Below, piece by piece: positions 15,312-23,763 of a stretch of 32,960 nt of DNA. The stretch's first letter is position 1. Every line of letters begins with the position of its first letter. Under the pieces are notes generated by a model. The model saw only the letters and a program-made list of their open reading frames with translations. It searched no databases and had not been told where the DNA came from. The DNA is from Cupriavidus campinensis. GTDB taxonomy: Bacteria > Pseudomonadota > Gammaproteobacteria > Burkholderiales > Burkholderiaceae. Location of the stretch: assembly GCF_905397395.1 (NCBI RefSeq), contig NZ_CAJPVH010000056.1:1-32960 (forward strand), in the 5' to 3' direction. The position numbers were made by a program, and so were the translations under genes.

Positions 15312-16933
15312 GCCCAGTACTCCCGGAACGCCCGCCGCGGGTCATCCTGCGCGCGCGTGCCGGCGGCCTCGCCATCGAACACCAGCGTGCTGCGCCGCGC
15401 CACCGAATACGCTGGCCATTGCGGGGTCCGGGCATTCGCAGGGTCGCCCGTCGCGGCAAAGCTCACCCAGGCGCTGGCCAGTTGGTCGGCCAGACGCAAA
15501 TTGGCCTCGCTCGGCCCGTTCAGCCCCAAGCGAATGTCGTGCAGACTCGGCCCGATATCCACGCCATGCGGCGCACCGTAGCGGCCGCCATAGGCCGGGC
15601 TGGGTGTCTTCCACAAATATGTCCATACCGGCGCACCGTTGCCGCTGGCATGCGCAGCGGCCTTGCGCTCCGCCTGCAACTGCGCGATACGACGGAAGGT
15701 CATATCCGTATCGATCCGCGCCTGCAGCACGAACGGCGTGGCACGCGGATCCTCATCCCGATACATCGTCACAAGACGCGCCGCATCGTCACCCACGCGG
15801 GTCTGCGCGAAACGGAGCAAGCCCGCATCGTCAAGGTCGAAATTGATCTGACGGTAGGCGCGCTCGTCCAGCGTTGTGCTGATGATCATCGGCACCTGCG
15901 CCGAGATCGGCGGCGCATCCGGATCGAACGGATGGCGGGGAATCGCCACGCCGTCTATCGCCGGCGAGAAGGCGCGCGGTGCCTCGCCCTTCAAGCGATC
16001 TGCGGCTTCGAACCGCAATTGCGCCGCCAGCAGTTGCTCGAACGGCAGTGTATGCAGCCGGTCCAGCGAGCCCTTGCCGATTTGCAGCGCCGTCAGGTAC
16101 TTGGCCGCAATCTCCGTGGACTGCGCCGCCGTCATGACCCGGATGCCCGAACCGCTCATGACCCCGGCGCGATGAAACAGGCCCTGCGCCGACGGCATGG
16201 CCATCAGCGTGCTGGTCTTCAGGCCGCCGCCCGACTGGCCAAACACCAGTACGCGCGACGGATCACCGCCGAACGACTCCACGTTCTCGCGCACCCAGCG
16301 CAGCGCCGCAACGATATCGAGCATGCCCACCGCGCCCGACTGCGCATAGCGCTCGCCGCCGGCCTCGGCCAGATTCAGATAGCCAAACGAGCCAAGCCGG
16401 TGATTGATGGTGATGAACACCACGTCGCCAAAGCGCGCCATCATCTCGCCGTCGAACTGCGGGGAATTGCCCGAGCCCGCGTAGAAGCCGCCCCCGTGCA
16501 GATGCACGAGCACCGGGCGCTTCGCGGCCTTCGCAGGCGAGGGCGTCCAGAGGTTCAGCACCAGGCAGTCTTCGCCCATGCCGCCGGGTTGCAGGTCATA
16601 GGCGATCAGGTCCGCATAGGCACGGCGACGGTCCGCCGGCATCTGCGGCGCGTAGTTACCGTAGGCGGTGGCATCGCGCACGCCGCTCCATTTCGCCACG
16701 GGCTGTGGCGGCATGAAGCGGTTGGCGCCGCCTGTGTCGGCGCCGTAGCGCAAGCCCTTGAACACATGCACGCCACCTGAGCGCAAGCCACGCACCTTGC
16801 CATCGGTGGTCTCGACCACCGAAAACACCGGATCTTCCGATATCGCGCGCACGCTTCCCGTGACCGCGCTGCCCGCCGTCAGCGCAGCGGCAGACTTCAG
16901 CCACTGTCGACGCGATACTCCCTTGTGCTCCAT
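15299..16933 (-). CDS. Tat-exported type-B carboxylesterase (544 aa)
   Basis: An alpha/beta-hydrolase of the carboxylesterase type B family. A Tat signal (SRRQWLKS, 7-14, then AAALTAGSAVTGSVRA) predicts folded export to the periplasm. The mature enzyme shows EDCLVLNLWTP (121-131), the oxyanion loop HGGGF (146-150), the nucleophile elbow GQSGGG with Ser234 (commonly GESAGG) and a probable catalytic His456 in GAPHGVDIG. The acid is probably the Asp or Glu of TTLDERA (355-357). Length is normal. It would hydrolyse carboxylic esters, perhaps releasing an acid for the CoA pathway next door. GGGAGGGG precedes the ATG at 16933. It is the last gene of a four-gene minus-strand operon, 50 bases after the hydratase-like gene. 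Confidence 0.92.
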   Translation of the reverse strand: MEHKGVSRRQWLKSAAALTAGSAVTGSVRAISEDPVFSVVETTDGKVRGLRSGGVHVFKGLRYGADTGGANRFMPPQPVAKWSGVRDATAYGNYAPQMPADRRRAYADLIAYDLQPGGMGEDCLVLNLWTPSPAKAAKRPVLVHLHGGGFYAGSGNSPQFDGEMMARFGDVVFITINHRLGSFGYLNLAEAGGERYAQSGAVGMLDIVAALRWVRENVESFGGDPSRVLVFGQSGGGLKTSTLMAMPSAQGLFHRAGVMSGSGIRVMTAAQSTEIAAKYLTALQIGKGSLDRLHTLPFEQLLAAQLRFEAADRLKGEAPRAFSPAIDGVAIPRHPFDPDAPPISAQVPMIISTTLDERAYRQINFDLDDAGLLRFAQTRVGDDAARLVTMYRDEDPRATPFVLQARIDTDMTFRRIAQLQAERKAAAHASGNGAPVWTYLWKTPSPAYGGRYGAPHGVDIGPSLHDIRLGLNGPSEANLRLADQLASAWVSFAATGDPANARTPQWPAYSVARRSTLVFDGEAAGTRAQDDPRRAFREYWAGRL

Positions 16934-16983
16934 CGCCCCTCCCTTTTCTTCGTTCTCGTGATTGTCTGCCTGGTGAGGCGACG

Positions 16984-17742
16984 TTACTTGCCCGTAAAGG
17001 CAGGCTTGCGCTTCTCTTTCCACGCCAGCGCGCCTTCGCGGATGTCCTCCGATTGCGTCGCGCGCCGGATGTCCGCAGCCAGCGCAGCCGTGTCCAGGTC
17101 TCCACGCGCGATCGCATTCAGATGCCGCTTCATGCCCTGTACCGCAATCGGCGCCAGCCCGGCGACGGTCTCGGCCAGTTGCGCGGTGCGCTCGCGCAGG
17201 TGGTCGGCGGGCAGCAGTTCGGTCAGGAACCCGCACGCCAGCATCTCGGGCGCCTGGATCCGTTCGGCGGTCAGGAACAGGCGCTTGGCCGCGTTCAGGC
17301 CCAGCCGCGTCACGTAGCGGCGCATGCCGCGCTCATAGAAATGCAGGCCCAGGCGCGCGGCCGGCATGAACATCTCCACGGCGTCGGTGCCGAGCCGGAA
17401 GTCGCACGCCAACGACAGATCCGTGCCACCACCGTAGACGCCGCCCTGGATTTCGGCGATGGTGACTGCGCGACAATCCTCCATCGCATTGACCAGCGGC
17501 TCGAAACCTGCGCCACGCTGGCCGGCGGCGAGCTTGCCGATATCGAACCCGCTGCAGAAGTACTTGCCCGTGCTGCGCAGGACCAGCACGCGCACATCGC
17601 TGCCATTCACGGTTTCGATGTGCTGCAGCAACGCCTGCAGGTCGTCCGGACCAAGCCGGTTCGCCACATCGGGGCGCTGAAGTGTCAGCGTGGCCACGTG
17701 GGCGGCAATGTCGAGCGTGGGAAGCGAGCCTTCGGAAGCCAT
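16984..17742 (-). CDS. Enoyl-CoA hydratase/isomerase-family protein lacking both catalytic Glu (252 aa)
   Basis: A crotonase-fold protein binding acyl-CoA: VATLTLQRPDVANRL, the oxyanion strand FCSGFDIGKL (62-71) and the second oxyanion loop YGGGTDLSLACDFRLG (103-118). By alignment in my head to rat mitochondrial hydratase, the position of Glu144 is Asp108 and that of Glu164 is Ala128 (MPAARLG instead of QPEILLG). Simple syn-hydration is therefore doubtful; crotonases with other residues act as isomerases, thioesterases, lyases or dehalogenases. CCGGAGA precedes the ATG. It lies between the GST and carboxylesterase genes with gaps of 30 and 50 bases. Its natural partner is the CoA thioester produced by the divergent CoA transferase, by inference. 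Confidence 0.88.
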   Translation of the reverse strand: MASEGSLPTLDIAAHVATLTLQRPDVANRLGPDDLQALLQHIETVNGSDVRVLVLRSTGKYFCSGFDIGKLAAGQRGAGFEPLVNAMEDCRAVTIAEIQGGVYGGGTDLSLACDFRLGTDAVEMFMPAARLGLHFYERGMRRYVTRLGLNAAKRLFLTAERIQAPEMLACGFLTELLPADHLRERTAQLAETVAGLAPIAVQGMKRHLNAIARGDLDTAALAADIRRATQSEDIREGALAWKEKRKPAFTGK

Positions 17743-17772
17743 GCGTCAAATCTCCGGATCAATAAAGGGTAG

Positions 17773-18546
17773 TCAGGCGGCGGGTGCTTCCGTCGCCTCG
17801 CGAGTTGCCTGTCGCTCCCGCAGCGCGACGTCGAATCGTTCGATGCGCGCCTGCGCGAAGGCCGGACGCTGCTGCACGCGCTGCCACCAGTCGACCACCG
17901 CCGGCATACGAGCTTCCGCCATGGCCTCGGGCGCGAGCTCCGCAATCCGCGCGACAAACGGCATCGCGGCGATATCGGCCAGGGAATAGTGCGCGCCCAT
18001 CAGCCAAGGCCCGCTGCCAAGCATCGATGCCATCTTCGGTATCAATGCCAGCAAGGCGTCCAGCGCCGCGCGCTTTTCGTCGTCCGAGTACGGCTTGCGG
18101 GCGATACGACGCCAGGCTTCACGCCGCTCTGGTGTCGGAATCCGTGCCAACTTCCCGGCCAGGTCTGCGTCGCTCCATTGCGACGCCACAGGCTGCAACG
18201 CGATGCTCCAGTTCAGGATCAGCAGGTTCGGCAGCAGCTTGTCATCAGTCCAGCGAACGAAGTTGCGCATCGTGGCCCGCGCATACGGATCGGCGGGGCG
18301 CAGCGGGGGATTCGGCAGGACGTCGTCGATGTACTCGCAGATCGTGGCGCTTTCATAGAGAAAGCGGCCATCGTCCAGCACCAGCGCCGGCACCACACCG
18401 TTCGGATTCATCGCCAGGAATGCTGGCGAGTGGTGCTCCTGCGCCGCGAGGTCGACAGGCACGCTGTCGTAGTCGATGCCCTTCTCCGCCAGACACAGCC
18501 GCACACGGCGCGACGCGCTGGACAACCAGCCATGGAACAGTCTCAT
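17773..18546 (-). CDS. Glutathione S-transferase family protein (257 aa)
   Basis: The N-terminal thioredoxin-like domain (1-80) reads LFHGWLSSASRRVRLCLAEKGIDYDSVPVDL, NPNGVVPALVLDDG and YESATICEYIDD. These include the cis-Pro and the glutathione-binding Glu-Ser pair. An all-helical C-terminal domain with PWLMGAHYSLADIAAMPFVARI (the N-capping box region) follows. A Ser-rich start of helix 1 (SSASRR) suggests Ser-type chemistry. It could conjugate, isomerise or reductively cleave a pathway intermediate, as GSTs in aromatic operons do. It begins 14 bases after the quinone oxidoreductase stop and has GGAG before its ATG, so the operon is tight. Confidence 0.9.
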   Translation of the reverse strand: MRLFHGWLSSASRRVRLCLAEKGIDYDSVPVDLAAQEHHSPAFLAMNPNGVVPALVLDDGRFLYESATICEYIDDVLPNPPLRPADPYARATMRNFVRWTDDKLLPNLLILNWSIALQPVASQWSDADLAGKLARIPTPERREAWRRIARKPYSDDEKRAALDALLALIPKMASMLGSGPWLMGAHYSLADIAAMPFVARIAELAPEAMAEARMPAVVDWWQRVQQRPAFAQARIERFDVALRERQATREATEAPAA

Positions 18547-18560
18547 AGGGCGATCTCCTG

Positions 18561-19541
18561 TCAGGGAATCAGGACGGTGGCGCCTGTCGTGGCACGGCCT
18601 TCGAGGCTGCGATGAGCCGCCCGGACGTCGGACAGGGCGAAGCGCTGCCCCACCTCCAGGCGCAGGTGCCCCGACTCCACCGCCGAGAACAGCGCCTGCG
18701 CCGCTCGACGCAATGACGCCGCATCGGCGATGAACGTGCGCAGCGTCGGCCGCGAAACGATCAGGGACTTCGCATGCAGCAGTTGCAGGTCGAACGCCTC
18801 CACGTCGCCAGACGCGGTGCCATAGTTGATGGCCATCCCGCAAGGCTTCAGGCATTGCAGCGACGACACGAAGACGTCCTTGCCGACCGCATCGTAGACC
18901 ACCGAGACGCCCTTGCCTTCGGTCAGCGCCATGACTTCCCCGACAAAGTCCGCCTCGCGATAGCAGATCGCATGGTGGCAGCCATGATCCAGCGCTACGC
19001 GGCGCTTGGCTTCGCTGCCCACCGTACCAATCACCGTTGCGCCAAGCGAGCGCGCCCATTGCGACAGCAGCACGCCCATCCCGCCAGCCGCCGCATGCAC
19101 CAGCACCCAATCGCCGGGCTGCACCACATATAGCCGCCGCAACAGGTACTCAGCCGTCAGTCCTCGCAACAGGGTGGCCCCGGCCACCTCCTCGGAAATC
19201 GTCTCCGGCAGCGGCACGACGCGATCGGCCGGCACGTTGCGCGTGACCTGATACGCGCCTGGATACATGGCGGCCACGCGCTGCCCGACGGCAATGCCCG
19301 ACACCTCCCGCCCGACCGCCGTGACGATGCCCGCCCCGACCGATCCCAGCGTGATGGGGAACGGCGTCGGCGTGTGGGGGCCATGCGCACCATTGCGCTG
19401 GTAGATGTCGGCGAAGTTCAGGCCGATGGCCGATTGCCGGATCTGGACTTCGGTGGCATCAGGGGCCGCAACCTGCACTTCATCGAGTTCGAGCACGGCG
19501 GCGTCGCCATGCTTTCTTATACGGACTACGTTCGTATGCAT
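18561..19541 (-). CDS. NAD(P)H quinone oxidoreductase-like MDR protein (326 aa)
   Basis: A zinc-independent medium-chain dehydrogenase/reductase of the quinone oxidoreductase type. It shows GLNFADIYQRNG (40-51), PITLGSVGAGIVTAVG (63-77), VGQRVAAM and the nucleotide-binding AAAGGMGVLLSQWARSLGATVIGTVGS (150-176). VYDAVGKDVF and the C-terminal GRATTGATVLIP also fit the family. Structural zinc cysteines are absent, as expected. The start at 19541 (MHTNVVRIRK) has GGAGACA 12 bases upstream and sits within a perfect 12-bp palindrome. A longer open frame upstream is not convincing. It is the first gene of the operon that continues with GST, hydratase-like protein and carboxylesterase, and it faces the CoA-transferase gene. 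Confidence 0.9.
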   Translation of the reverse strand: MHTNVVRIRKHGDAAVLELDEVQVAAPDATEVQIRQSAIGLNFADIYQRNGAHGPHTPTPFPITLGSVGAGIVTAVGREVSGIAVGQRVAAMYPGAYQVTRNVPADRVVPLPETISEEVAGATLLRGLTAEYLLRRLYVVQPGDWVLVHAAAGGMGVLLSQWARSLGATVIGTVGSEAKRRVALDHGCHHAICYREADFVGEVMALTEGKGVSVVYDAVGKDVFVSSLQCLKPCGMAINYGTASGDVEAFDLQLLHAKSLIVSRPTLRTFIADAASLRRAAQALFSAVESGHLRLEVGQRFALSDVRAAHRSLEGRATTGATVLIP

Positions 19542-19700
19542 ACGTTCTGTTGTCTCCAAGCCGGCGCGATGACCCCTTGCCGTACCGCCGGAACCTGCGC
19601 TTTCAGGTGGTAGCGGGCCGGGGGAAGCGTAGCGCATGCGCGGACGCGCCGCATCATGGTAAATCCGTATACGTATATTTATGATGTCAATTCGTATACT
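19533..19700. promoter_or_regulatory. Divergent control region with GTATAC-type palindromes
   Basis: Related dyads recur: CGTATGCATACG (19533-19544, covering the oxidoreductase start codon), CGTATACG (19666-19673) and CGTATAC (19693-19699). The last overlaps TATACT (19695-19700), a good -10 for the CoA-transferase gene about 30 bases before its ATG. The two GTATAC cores are 27 bases apart. On the other strand TTGACA (19690-19685) is a candidate -35 for the oxidoreductase operon. The pattern suggests one repressor acting on both operons. Confidence 0.6.
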
Positions 19701-19733
19701 TTACCGGCACCCACGAATGCACGAAGAGGACCG

Positions 19734-20924
19734 ATGACTCACGACGCACCGCTGTCCGGCTACACCGTCCTGGATCTTTCCATTGCCCGCGCTGGCCCGG
19801 TTGCCGTTCGGCTGCTGGCGGACTGGGGGGCCGATGTCATCCGCATCGAACCGCCGCCACCGCGTGACCGCGGATCGGTCACCGGGCGGCGCCGGGGCTC
19901 GGATGAACAGAACCTGCATCGCAACAAGCGCAGCCTCTGCCTGGACCTGAAGACGCCCGAAGGCGCCGAAATCCTGGCCACGCTGGTGCGCCGCGCGGAC
20001 GTGGTGGTGGAGAACTTCCGTTCCGTAGTGAAGGAGCGGCTGGGGCTCACGTATGACCGCCTGAGCGGCCTGAACCCACGCGTGATCCTTGCCAGCATCT
20101 CCGGGTTCGGGCAAGACGGCCCGTACTGCGAGCGCCCGGGACTCGACCAGATCGTGCAGGGCATGTGTGGACTGAGCTCCGTGACTGGCATGCCCGGCCA
20201 CGGCCCGCTCCGCGTAGGCATCGCGATCTCGGACACCACAGCCGGCATGTTCCTGGGGCAAGGCATCCTGCTGGCGCTGCTGCAACGCGAGCGGACGGGA
20301 CGCGGCCAATGGGTCCACACGTCGCTGATCGAGGCGATGCTGAACAAGCTCGACTTTCAGGGCGCGCGCTACACGGTGGAAGGCGTGGTGCCCACGCAGC
20401 AGGGCAATGCGCACCCCACGCTTGCACCGATGGGCACGTATCGGTGCCGGGATGGCGTCGTCAATATCGCCGCCAGCACGGATCGCATGTGGAGCCACTT
20501 CTGCCACGCACTCGGTGCGGATGCGCTGCTGGCCGATACCTCGCTGCACAGTGCGGCCGGGCGGAATGCGCAACGCGAGCGCCTCGATGCCGCGATCAAC
20601 GCGTGCACGGCGGCGTTCACCGCAGCGGACCTGACGGAACGGCTCAACGCGGTCGGCGTGCCGTGCGGCCCGGTCTTCGATATCGGCCAGGCGTTCGAAG
20701 ACCCGCAGGTCCAGCATCTGCGCATGACCCGCCCTGCCGACCATCCCGAACTAGGGCCGCTGGCTTTGCTGCGCTCTCCGATCAACCTGTCCGCCGCGCC
20801 GCACCCCGAGCGGTTCTTCAGCGCGGCGCCAGATCCCGGTGCCCATACCGACGCCATCCTGCGCGACCTGGGCTACGACGATGCCCGCATCGCCCAATTT
20901 CGCGATGCCAATATCGCGGCGTGA
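19734..20924 (+). CDS. CaiB/BaiF-type class III CoA transferase (396 aa)
   Basis: It transfers CoA from an acyl-CoA to a free carboxylate through an aspartyl anhydride intermediate. Family landmarks are LSGYTVLDLSIARAGP, LADWGADVIRIEPP (29-42), NKRSLCLDLKTPEG (64-77) and VVENFR. The catalytic Asp is Asp167 in GIAISDTTAGMFLGQGIL, followed by GRGQWVHTSLIEAML and a C-terminal RSPINLS segment. Length is typical. GAGGA precedes the ATG at 19734. It is followed 39 bases later by a Bug gene, suggesting uptake then activation of the same acid. The divergent operon supplies hydratase-like and redox enzymes that could continue breakdown. Confidence 0.93.
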   Translation: MTHDAPLSGYTVLDLSIARAGPVAVRLLADWGADVIRIEPPPPRDRGSVTGRRRGSDEQNLHRNKRSLCLDLKTPEGAEILATLVRRADVVVENFRSVVKERLGLTYDRLSGLNPRVILASISGFGQDGPYCERPGLDQIVQGMCGLSSVTGMPGHGPLRVGIAISDTTAGMFLGQGILLALLQRERTGRGQWVHTSLIEAMLNKLDFQGARYTVEGVVPTQQGNAHPTLAPMGTYRCRDGVVNIAASTDRMWSHFCHALGADALLADTSLHSAAGRNAQRERLDAAINACTAAFTAADLTERLNAVGVPCGPVFDIGQAFEDPQVQHLRMTRPADHPELGPLALLRSPINLSAAPHPERFFSAAPDPGAHTDAILRDLGYDDARIAQFRDANIAA

Positions 20925-20963
20925 CGGGCCGCAGCTGACAAGCCAAAAAAGAAACGGAGACAA

Positions 20964-21962
20964 ATGATGATCCCTCGATGCCTGCGCGCCAGGCGCGTAC
21001 TCGCGCGCGCACTCACGATGGCGGCCCTGGTGGTATCGTTCGTGCCGCCCGCGCTCGCGGCCGACGACTACCCCAATCGCCCCATTCGCGTGCTGGTGGG
21101 CTACACACCGGCCGGCGCGGCCGACTACGTGGCACGCATCTTCGGAGAAGCCTTGTCCAAACAGCTCGGCCAGACCATCGTGGTCGATAACAAGCCCGGC
21201 GCGGGCAGCACGCTCGCTTCCACTGCATTGGCCGGCGCCGCGCCGGATGGCTATACGCTGGCGCTGGCCACGGCCACGCTGTATGGCATCGACCAGCGGC
21301 TCTACAAGGCGCGTTACAAGGGGGAGGATTTCACCCCCATTACGCGCCTGACCGTCTCGCCGTTGATCCTGGCCGTGAACAGGAACCTGGGTGTGGCGGA
21401 CGTCAGGGCGCTCGTGGCCAAGGCGAAGGCCAATGCGGGCGGGTTCAACTACTCGTCGTCCGGCATTGGCGGTTCGCCGCACGTGGCGGGGCTGCAGTTC
21501 GAGAAGGCTACCGGCGTGCGCATGACCCATGTGCCCTACAAGGGCGGCGCGCCAGCCTTGCAGGCCGTGGCAGCCGGCGAAGTGCAAATGTCATTCGGCA
21601 CGGCTGCCTCGGTGTTGCCGATGGGCACGCAAGGTGTGGTGAAGATGATCGGCGTGACCACGCCGAAGCCGTCCGACGTGGCGCCCGGCCTGCCGTCGCT
21701 GGCCGAAACGGGGTTACCCGGATTCAACTTCACATTCTGGTTTGGGCTCTATGGCCCGGCGGGCCTGCCCGCGGAGATTCGGGACAAGATCTTCGCGGCC
21801 ACGCGTAAGGTCATGGCCGACCCGCAGATCCGCGCCAAGCTGGCCGCCAATGGCAGCGAAGTATCGCTATCGGAATCGCCGGCGGAATTCGGCGCGTGGG
21901 CCTCGGCCGATGGGCGCAATGCGTTGGAACGTATCGTGCAGGCCGGCGTGAAGCTCGATTGA
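20964..21962 (+). CDS. Bug-family periplasmic solute-binding protein (332 aa)
   Basis: Third TctC-like receptor. The Arg-rich lead, the hydrophobic LTMAALVVSFVPPALA and cleavage before ADDYPNRPIRVLVGY give a signal peptide of about 32 residues. Then come GQTIVVDNKPGAGST, LYKARYKGEDFTP and THVPYKGGAPALQ. An Asp after AGAA (AGAADYVARIFGEAL) fits the family's ligand loop. GGAGACAA lies before the ATG. It is cotranscribed with the CoA transferase, the best clue in the window that its ligand is a carboxylate activated as a CoA thioester. No membrane partners are present. Confidence 0.94.
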   Translation: MMIPRCLRARRVLARALTMAALVVSFVPPALAADDYPNRPIRVLVGYTPAGAADYVARIFGEALSKQLGQTIVVDNKPGAGSTLASTALAGAAPDGYTLALATATLYGIDQRLYKARYKGEDFTPITRLTVSPLILAVNRNLGVADVRALVAKAKANAGGFNYSSSGIGGSPHVAGLQFEKATGVRMTHVPYKGGAPALQAVAAGEVQMSFGTAASVLPMGTQGVVKMIGVTTPKPSDVAPGLPSLAETGLPGFNFTFWFGLYGPAGLPAEIRDKIFAATRKVMADPQIRAKLAANGSEVSLSESPAEFGAWASADGRNALERIVQAGVKLD

Positions 21963-21980
21963 TGAAGATCTGACGATGCG

Positions 21981-22019
21981 GCGCGGGGGCGCCGATCAGC
22001 GCCGCCCCCGCCCCCGCGC
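21981..22019. terminator. GC hairpin between convergent Bug and GntR genes
   Basis: GCGCGGGGGC (21981-21990) pairs perfectly with GCCCCCGCGC (22010-22019), giving a very stable 10-bp stem with a 19-base loop. It overlaps the 3' end of the gntR-type gene. There is no T-run; it may pause polymerase or protect 3' ends. Confidence 0.4.
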
Positions 22020-22682
22020 GGCGCCATCGCCGGGCATCGAGGCGATCATGTCCGCATAGACATCGCCGCCCGTGGCGATATGGCGCACCATGGCTGCGGC
22101 GGCGGCGTCCTCGCTGCCGCGCAGGATCGCTTCCAGCACCTCCTCGTGCTCCGCCAGTGATGCCCGAATGCGCGCGGGCTTTTCGAAGCGTAGATCGCGC
22201 ATGCCGCGCATCCGTGCGCGCATGGTGAGGATCTGGCGCGACAGGATGTCGTTGCAGCTGGCTTCGTAGATCACGTGATGGAAGGCGTCGTTGGCCTTGC
22301 GGTACGCCACGCCATCGGCCTTCTCGGCCGCCGCCCGGCACGCCTCCAGTGCCGTCTGGATCGCCTTGCGCTGCGGCGCCGAAATGCGGCGCGCCGCCAG
22401 CCGCGCGGCCAGGGACTCCAGCTGCACCAGGATCTCGCTCATCGCCACGTACTCGCGCAGCGTGATCGACGCGACGATGGCGCCCTGGCGCGGCACCAGA
22501 TCGACCAGCCCGGCGGATTCCAGCTGGATCAGCGCCTCGCGCACCGGAGTGCGCGACACCTTGAAGCGCGCGAGCAACTGCTGTTCCTCCAGCTGCGTGC
22601 CGCTGGGCAACTTCCCGCTCAGAATGTCTTGCTCGATCGCCGTACGGATGGTCTCGGACAAGCTCTTCTTTTCATCGGACAT
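21996..22682 (-). CDS. GntR-family (FadR/FCD) transcriptional regulator (228 aa)
   Basis: The N-terminal winged helix (about 8-74) reads LSETIRTAIEQDILSGKLPSGTQLEEQQLLARFKVSRTPVREALIQLESAGLVDLVPRQGAIVA, a textbook GntR domain. An FCD helical effector domain follows (LVQLESLAARLAARRI, KANDAFHHVIYEASCND, SLAEHEEVLEAI) with the usual His/Asp metal positions. FCD regulators bind small carboxylic acids. The C-terminus is Arg/Gly-rich (GAARGRGRR) and overlaps the convergent hairpin. It lies 97 bases downstream of a Bug gene on the same strand and convergent with the CoA-transferase/Bug operon, so it may control either. No strong ribosome-binding site is seen. Confidence 0.9.
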   Translation of the reverse strand: MSDEKKSLSETIRTAIEQDILSGKLPSGTQLEEQQLLARFKVSRTPVREALIQLESAGLVDLVPRQGAIVASITLREYVAMSEILVQLESLAARLAARRISAPQRKAIQTALEACRAAAEKADGVAYRKANDAFHHVIYEASCNDILSRQILTMRARMRGMRDLRFEKPARIRASLAEHEEVLEAILRGSEDAAAAAMVRHIATGGDVYADMIASMPGDGAARGRGRR

Positions 22683-22779
22683 GGAACACTGCGAGCGCTA
22701 AGTGGGGATGGCGCGATTCTACTACCGCGCCCGCCCGCGTATGCGCAATTGCCTGCTATGTGCACAAATGCGACGCCGC

Positions 22780-23763
22780 TCAGTCCAGCGAGATCTTCCC
22801 CGCCTTGACGATTTCGGCATACCGCGCCGTGTCACGCTCGATCAGCTTGCGAAACGCCTCCGGCGTATCGCTGACCGGCACAAAACCGAGTTCGGTGAGC
22901 TTCTTCGACACTTCCGCACTGGTGGTGGCGGCGGCGATGGCCTTCGCCATGCGATCCACCACCGGCTGCGGCGTACCGGCCGGCGCCAGCAGGCCGGTCC
23001 ATGAACTCATGACAAACCCGGGGAAGCCGGACTCCTCCATCGTCGGGATCTGCGGCTCGCCGGGCCAGCGCTTGGCCGAGGCCACGGCCAGCACATTGAT
23101 CTTTCCGGACTTCACGTGCGGCATGGGCACCAGCAGCGGATCGAACGCAATGGACACCTCGCCGGACACCAGCGCCGGCAGGATCGGCGCGCTGCCGTTG
23201 TAGGGCACGTGCGTCATCTTGAGCTTCGATTCCATCGCCAGACGTTCGCCGGTCAGGTGCGCCGAGCTGCCAACGCCGCTCGAGCCGAAGGTCAGCGCAT
23301 CCGGATTCTTGCGCCCATAGGCAACCAGTTCACCAACGGTCTTCACCGGCAGCCGCTTGCTGGCAAACAGGAACAGCGGCAGTTCCGCCATCTGGGCCAC
23401 GGGCACCAGGTCCGACGGCTTGTAGCTCAGCTTAGAGTAGAGCGACATGTTGGCGCTGTAGGCGGCCAGCACGGAGACGAAGGTATAGCCGTCAGGCGCG
23501 GAGCGCGCCGCAACGCCCACGCCGAGCGTGCTGTTGGCGCCCGGCTTGTTCTCGATGATGATGGGCTGGCCAAGGCTCTGAGAAACCTTCTCGAACACTA
23601 CGCGAGAAACGGTGTCCGTCGACCCGCCCGGCGTATAGGGAACAATGACCTTGATCGGCTTGGTCGGCCATTCTGCTGCGCTCGCCCCCTGGCCGATGGC
23701 CAGTCCCGCAATGAGGATGGCCGCCATGCGGGCGGCGCGCGTGGCGCGTGTCTTGATACTCAA
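22780..23763 (-). CDS. Bug-family periplasmic solute-binding protein, TTG start (327 aa)
   Basis: Fourth TctC-like receptor. The best start is TTG at 23763, giving MSIKTRATRAARMAAILIAG, because GGAGACA lies seven bases upstream as in the sister Bug genes. An in-frame ATG at 23802 would add 13 polar residues and place the Shine-Dalgarno inside the gene. The signal peptide ends GQGASA, before AEWPTKPIKVIVPYTPGGSTD; then GQPIIIENKPGANST, SLYSKLSYKPSD and THVPYNGSAP. The gene faces the MFS exporter across about 240 bases and is followed by the GntR gene, which may be in the same unit. Confidence 0.93.
   Translation of the reverse strand: MSIKTRATRAARMAAILIAGLAIGQGASAAEWPTKPIKVIVPYTPGGSTDTVSRVVFEKVSQSLGQPIIIENKPGANSTLGVGVAARSAPDGYTFVSVLAAYSANMSLYSKLSYKPSDLVPVAQMAELPLFLFASKRLPVKTVGELVAYGRKNPDALTFGSSGVGSSAHLTGERLAMESKLKMTHVPYNGSAPILPALVSGEVSIAFDPLLVPMPHVKSGKINVLAVASAKRWPGEPQIPTMEESGFPGFVMSSWTGLLAPAGTPQPVVDRMAKAIAAATTSAEVSKKLTELGFVPVSDTPEAFRKLIERDTARYAEIVKAGKISLD

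Noticed and set aside
4527..23763. Complete TctABC-type tripartite transporter operon
   Set aside because: Only receptor (TctC/Bug) genes are present; no protein resembling the 12-helix TctA or 4-helix TctB is encoded in the window.
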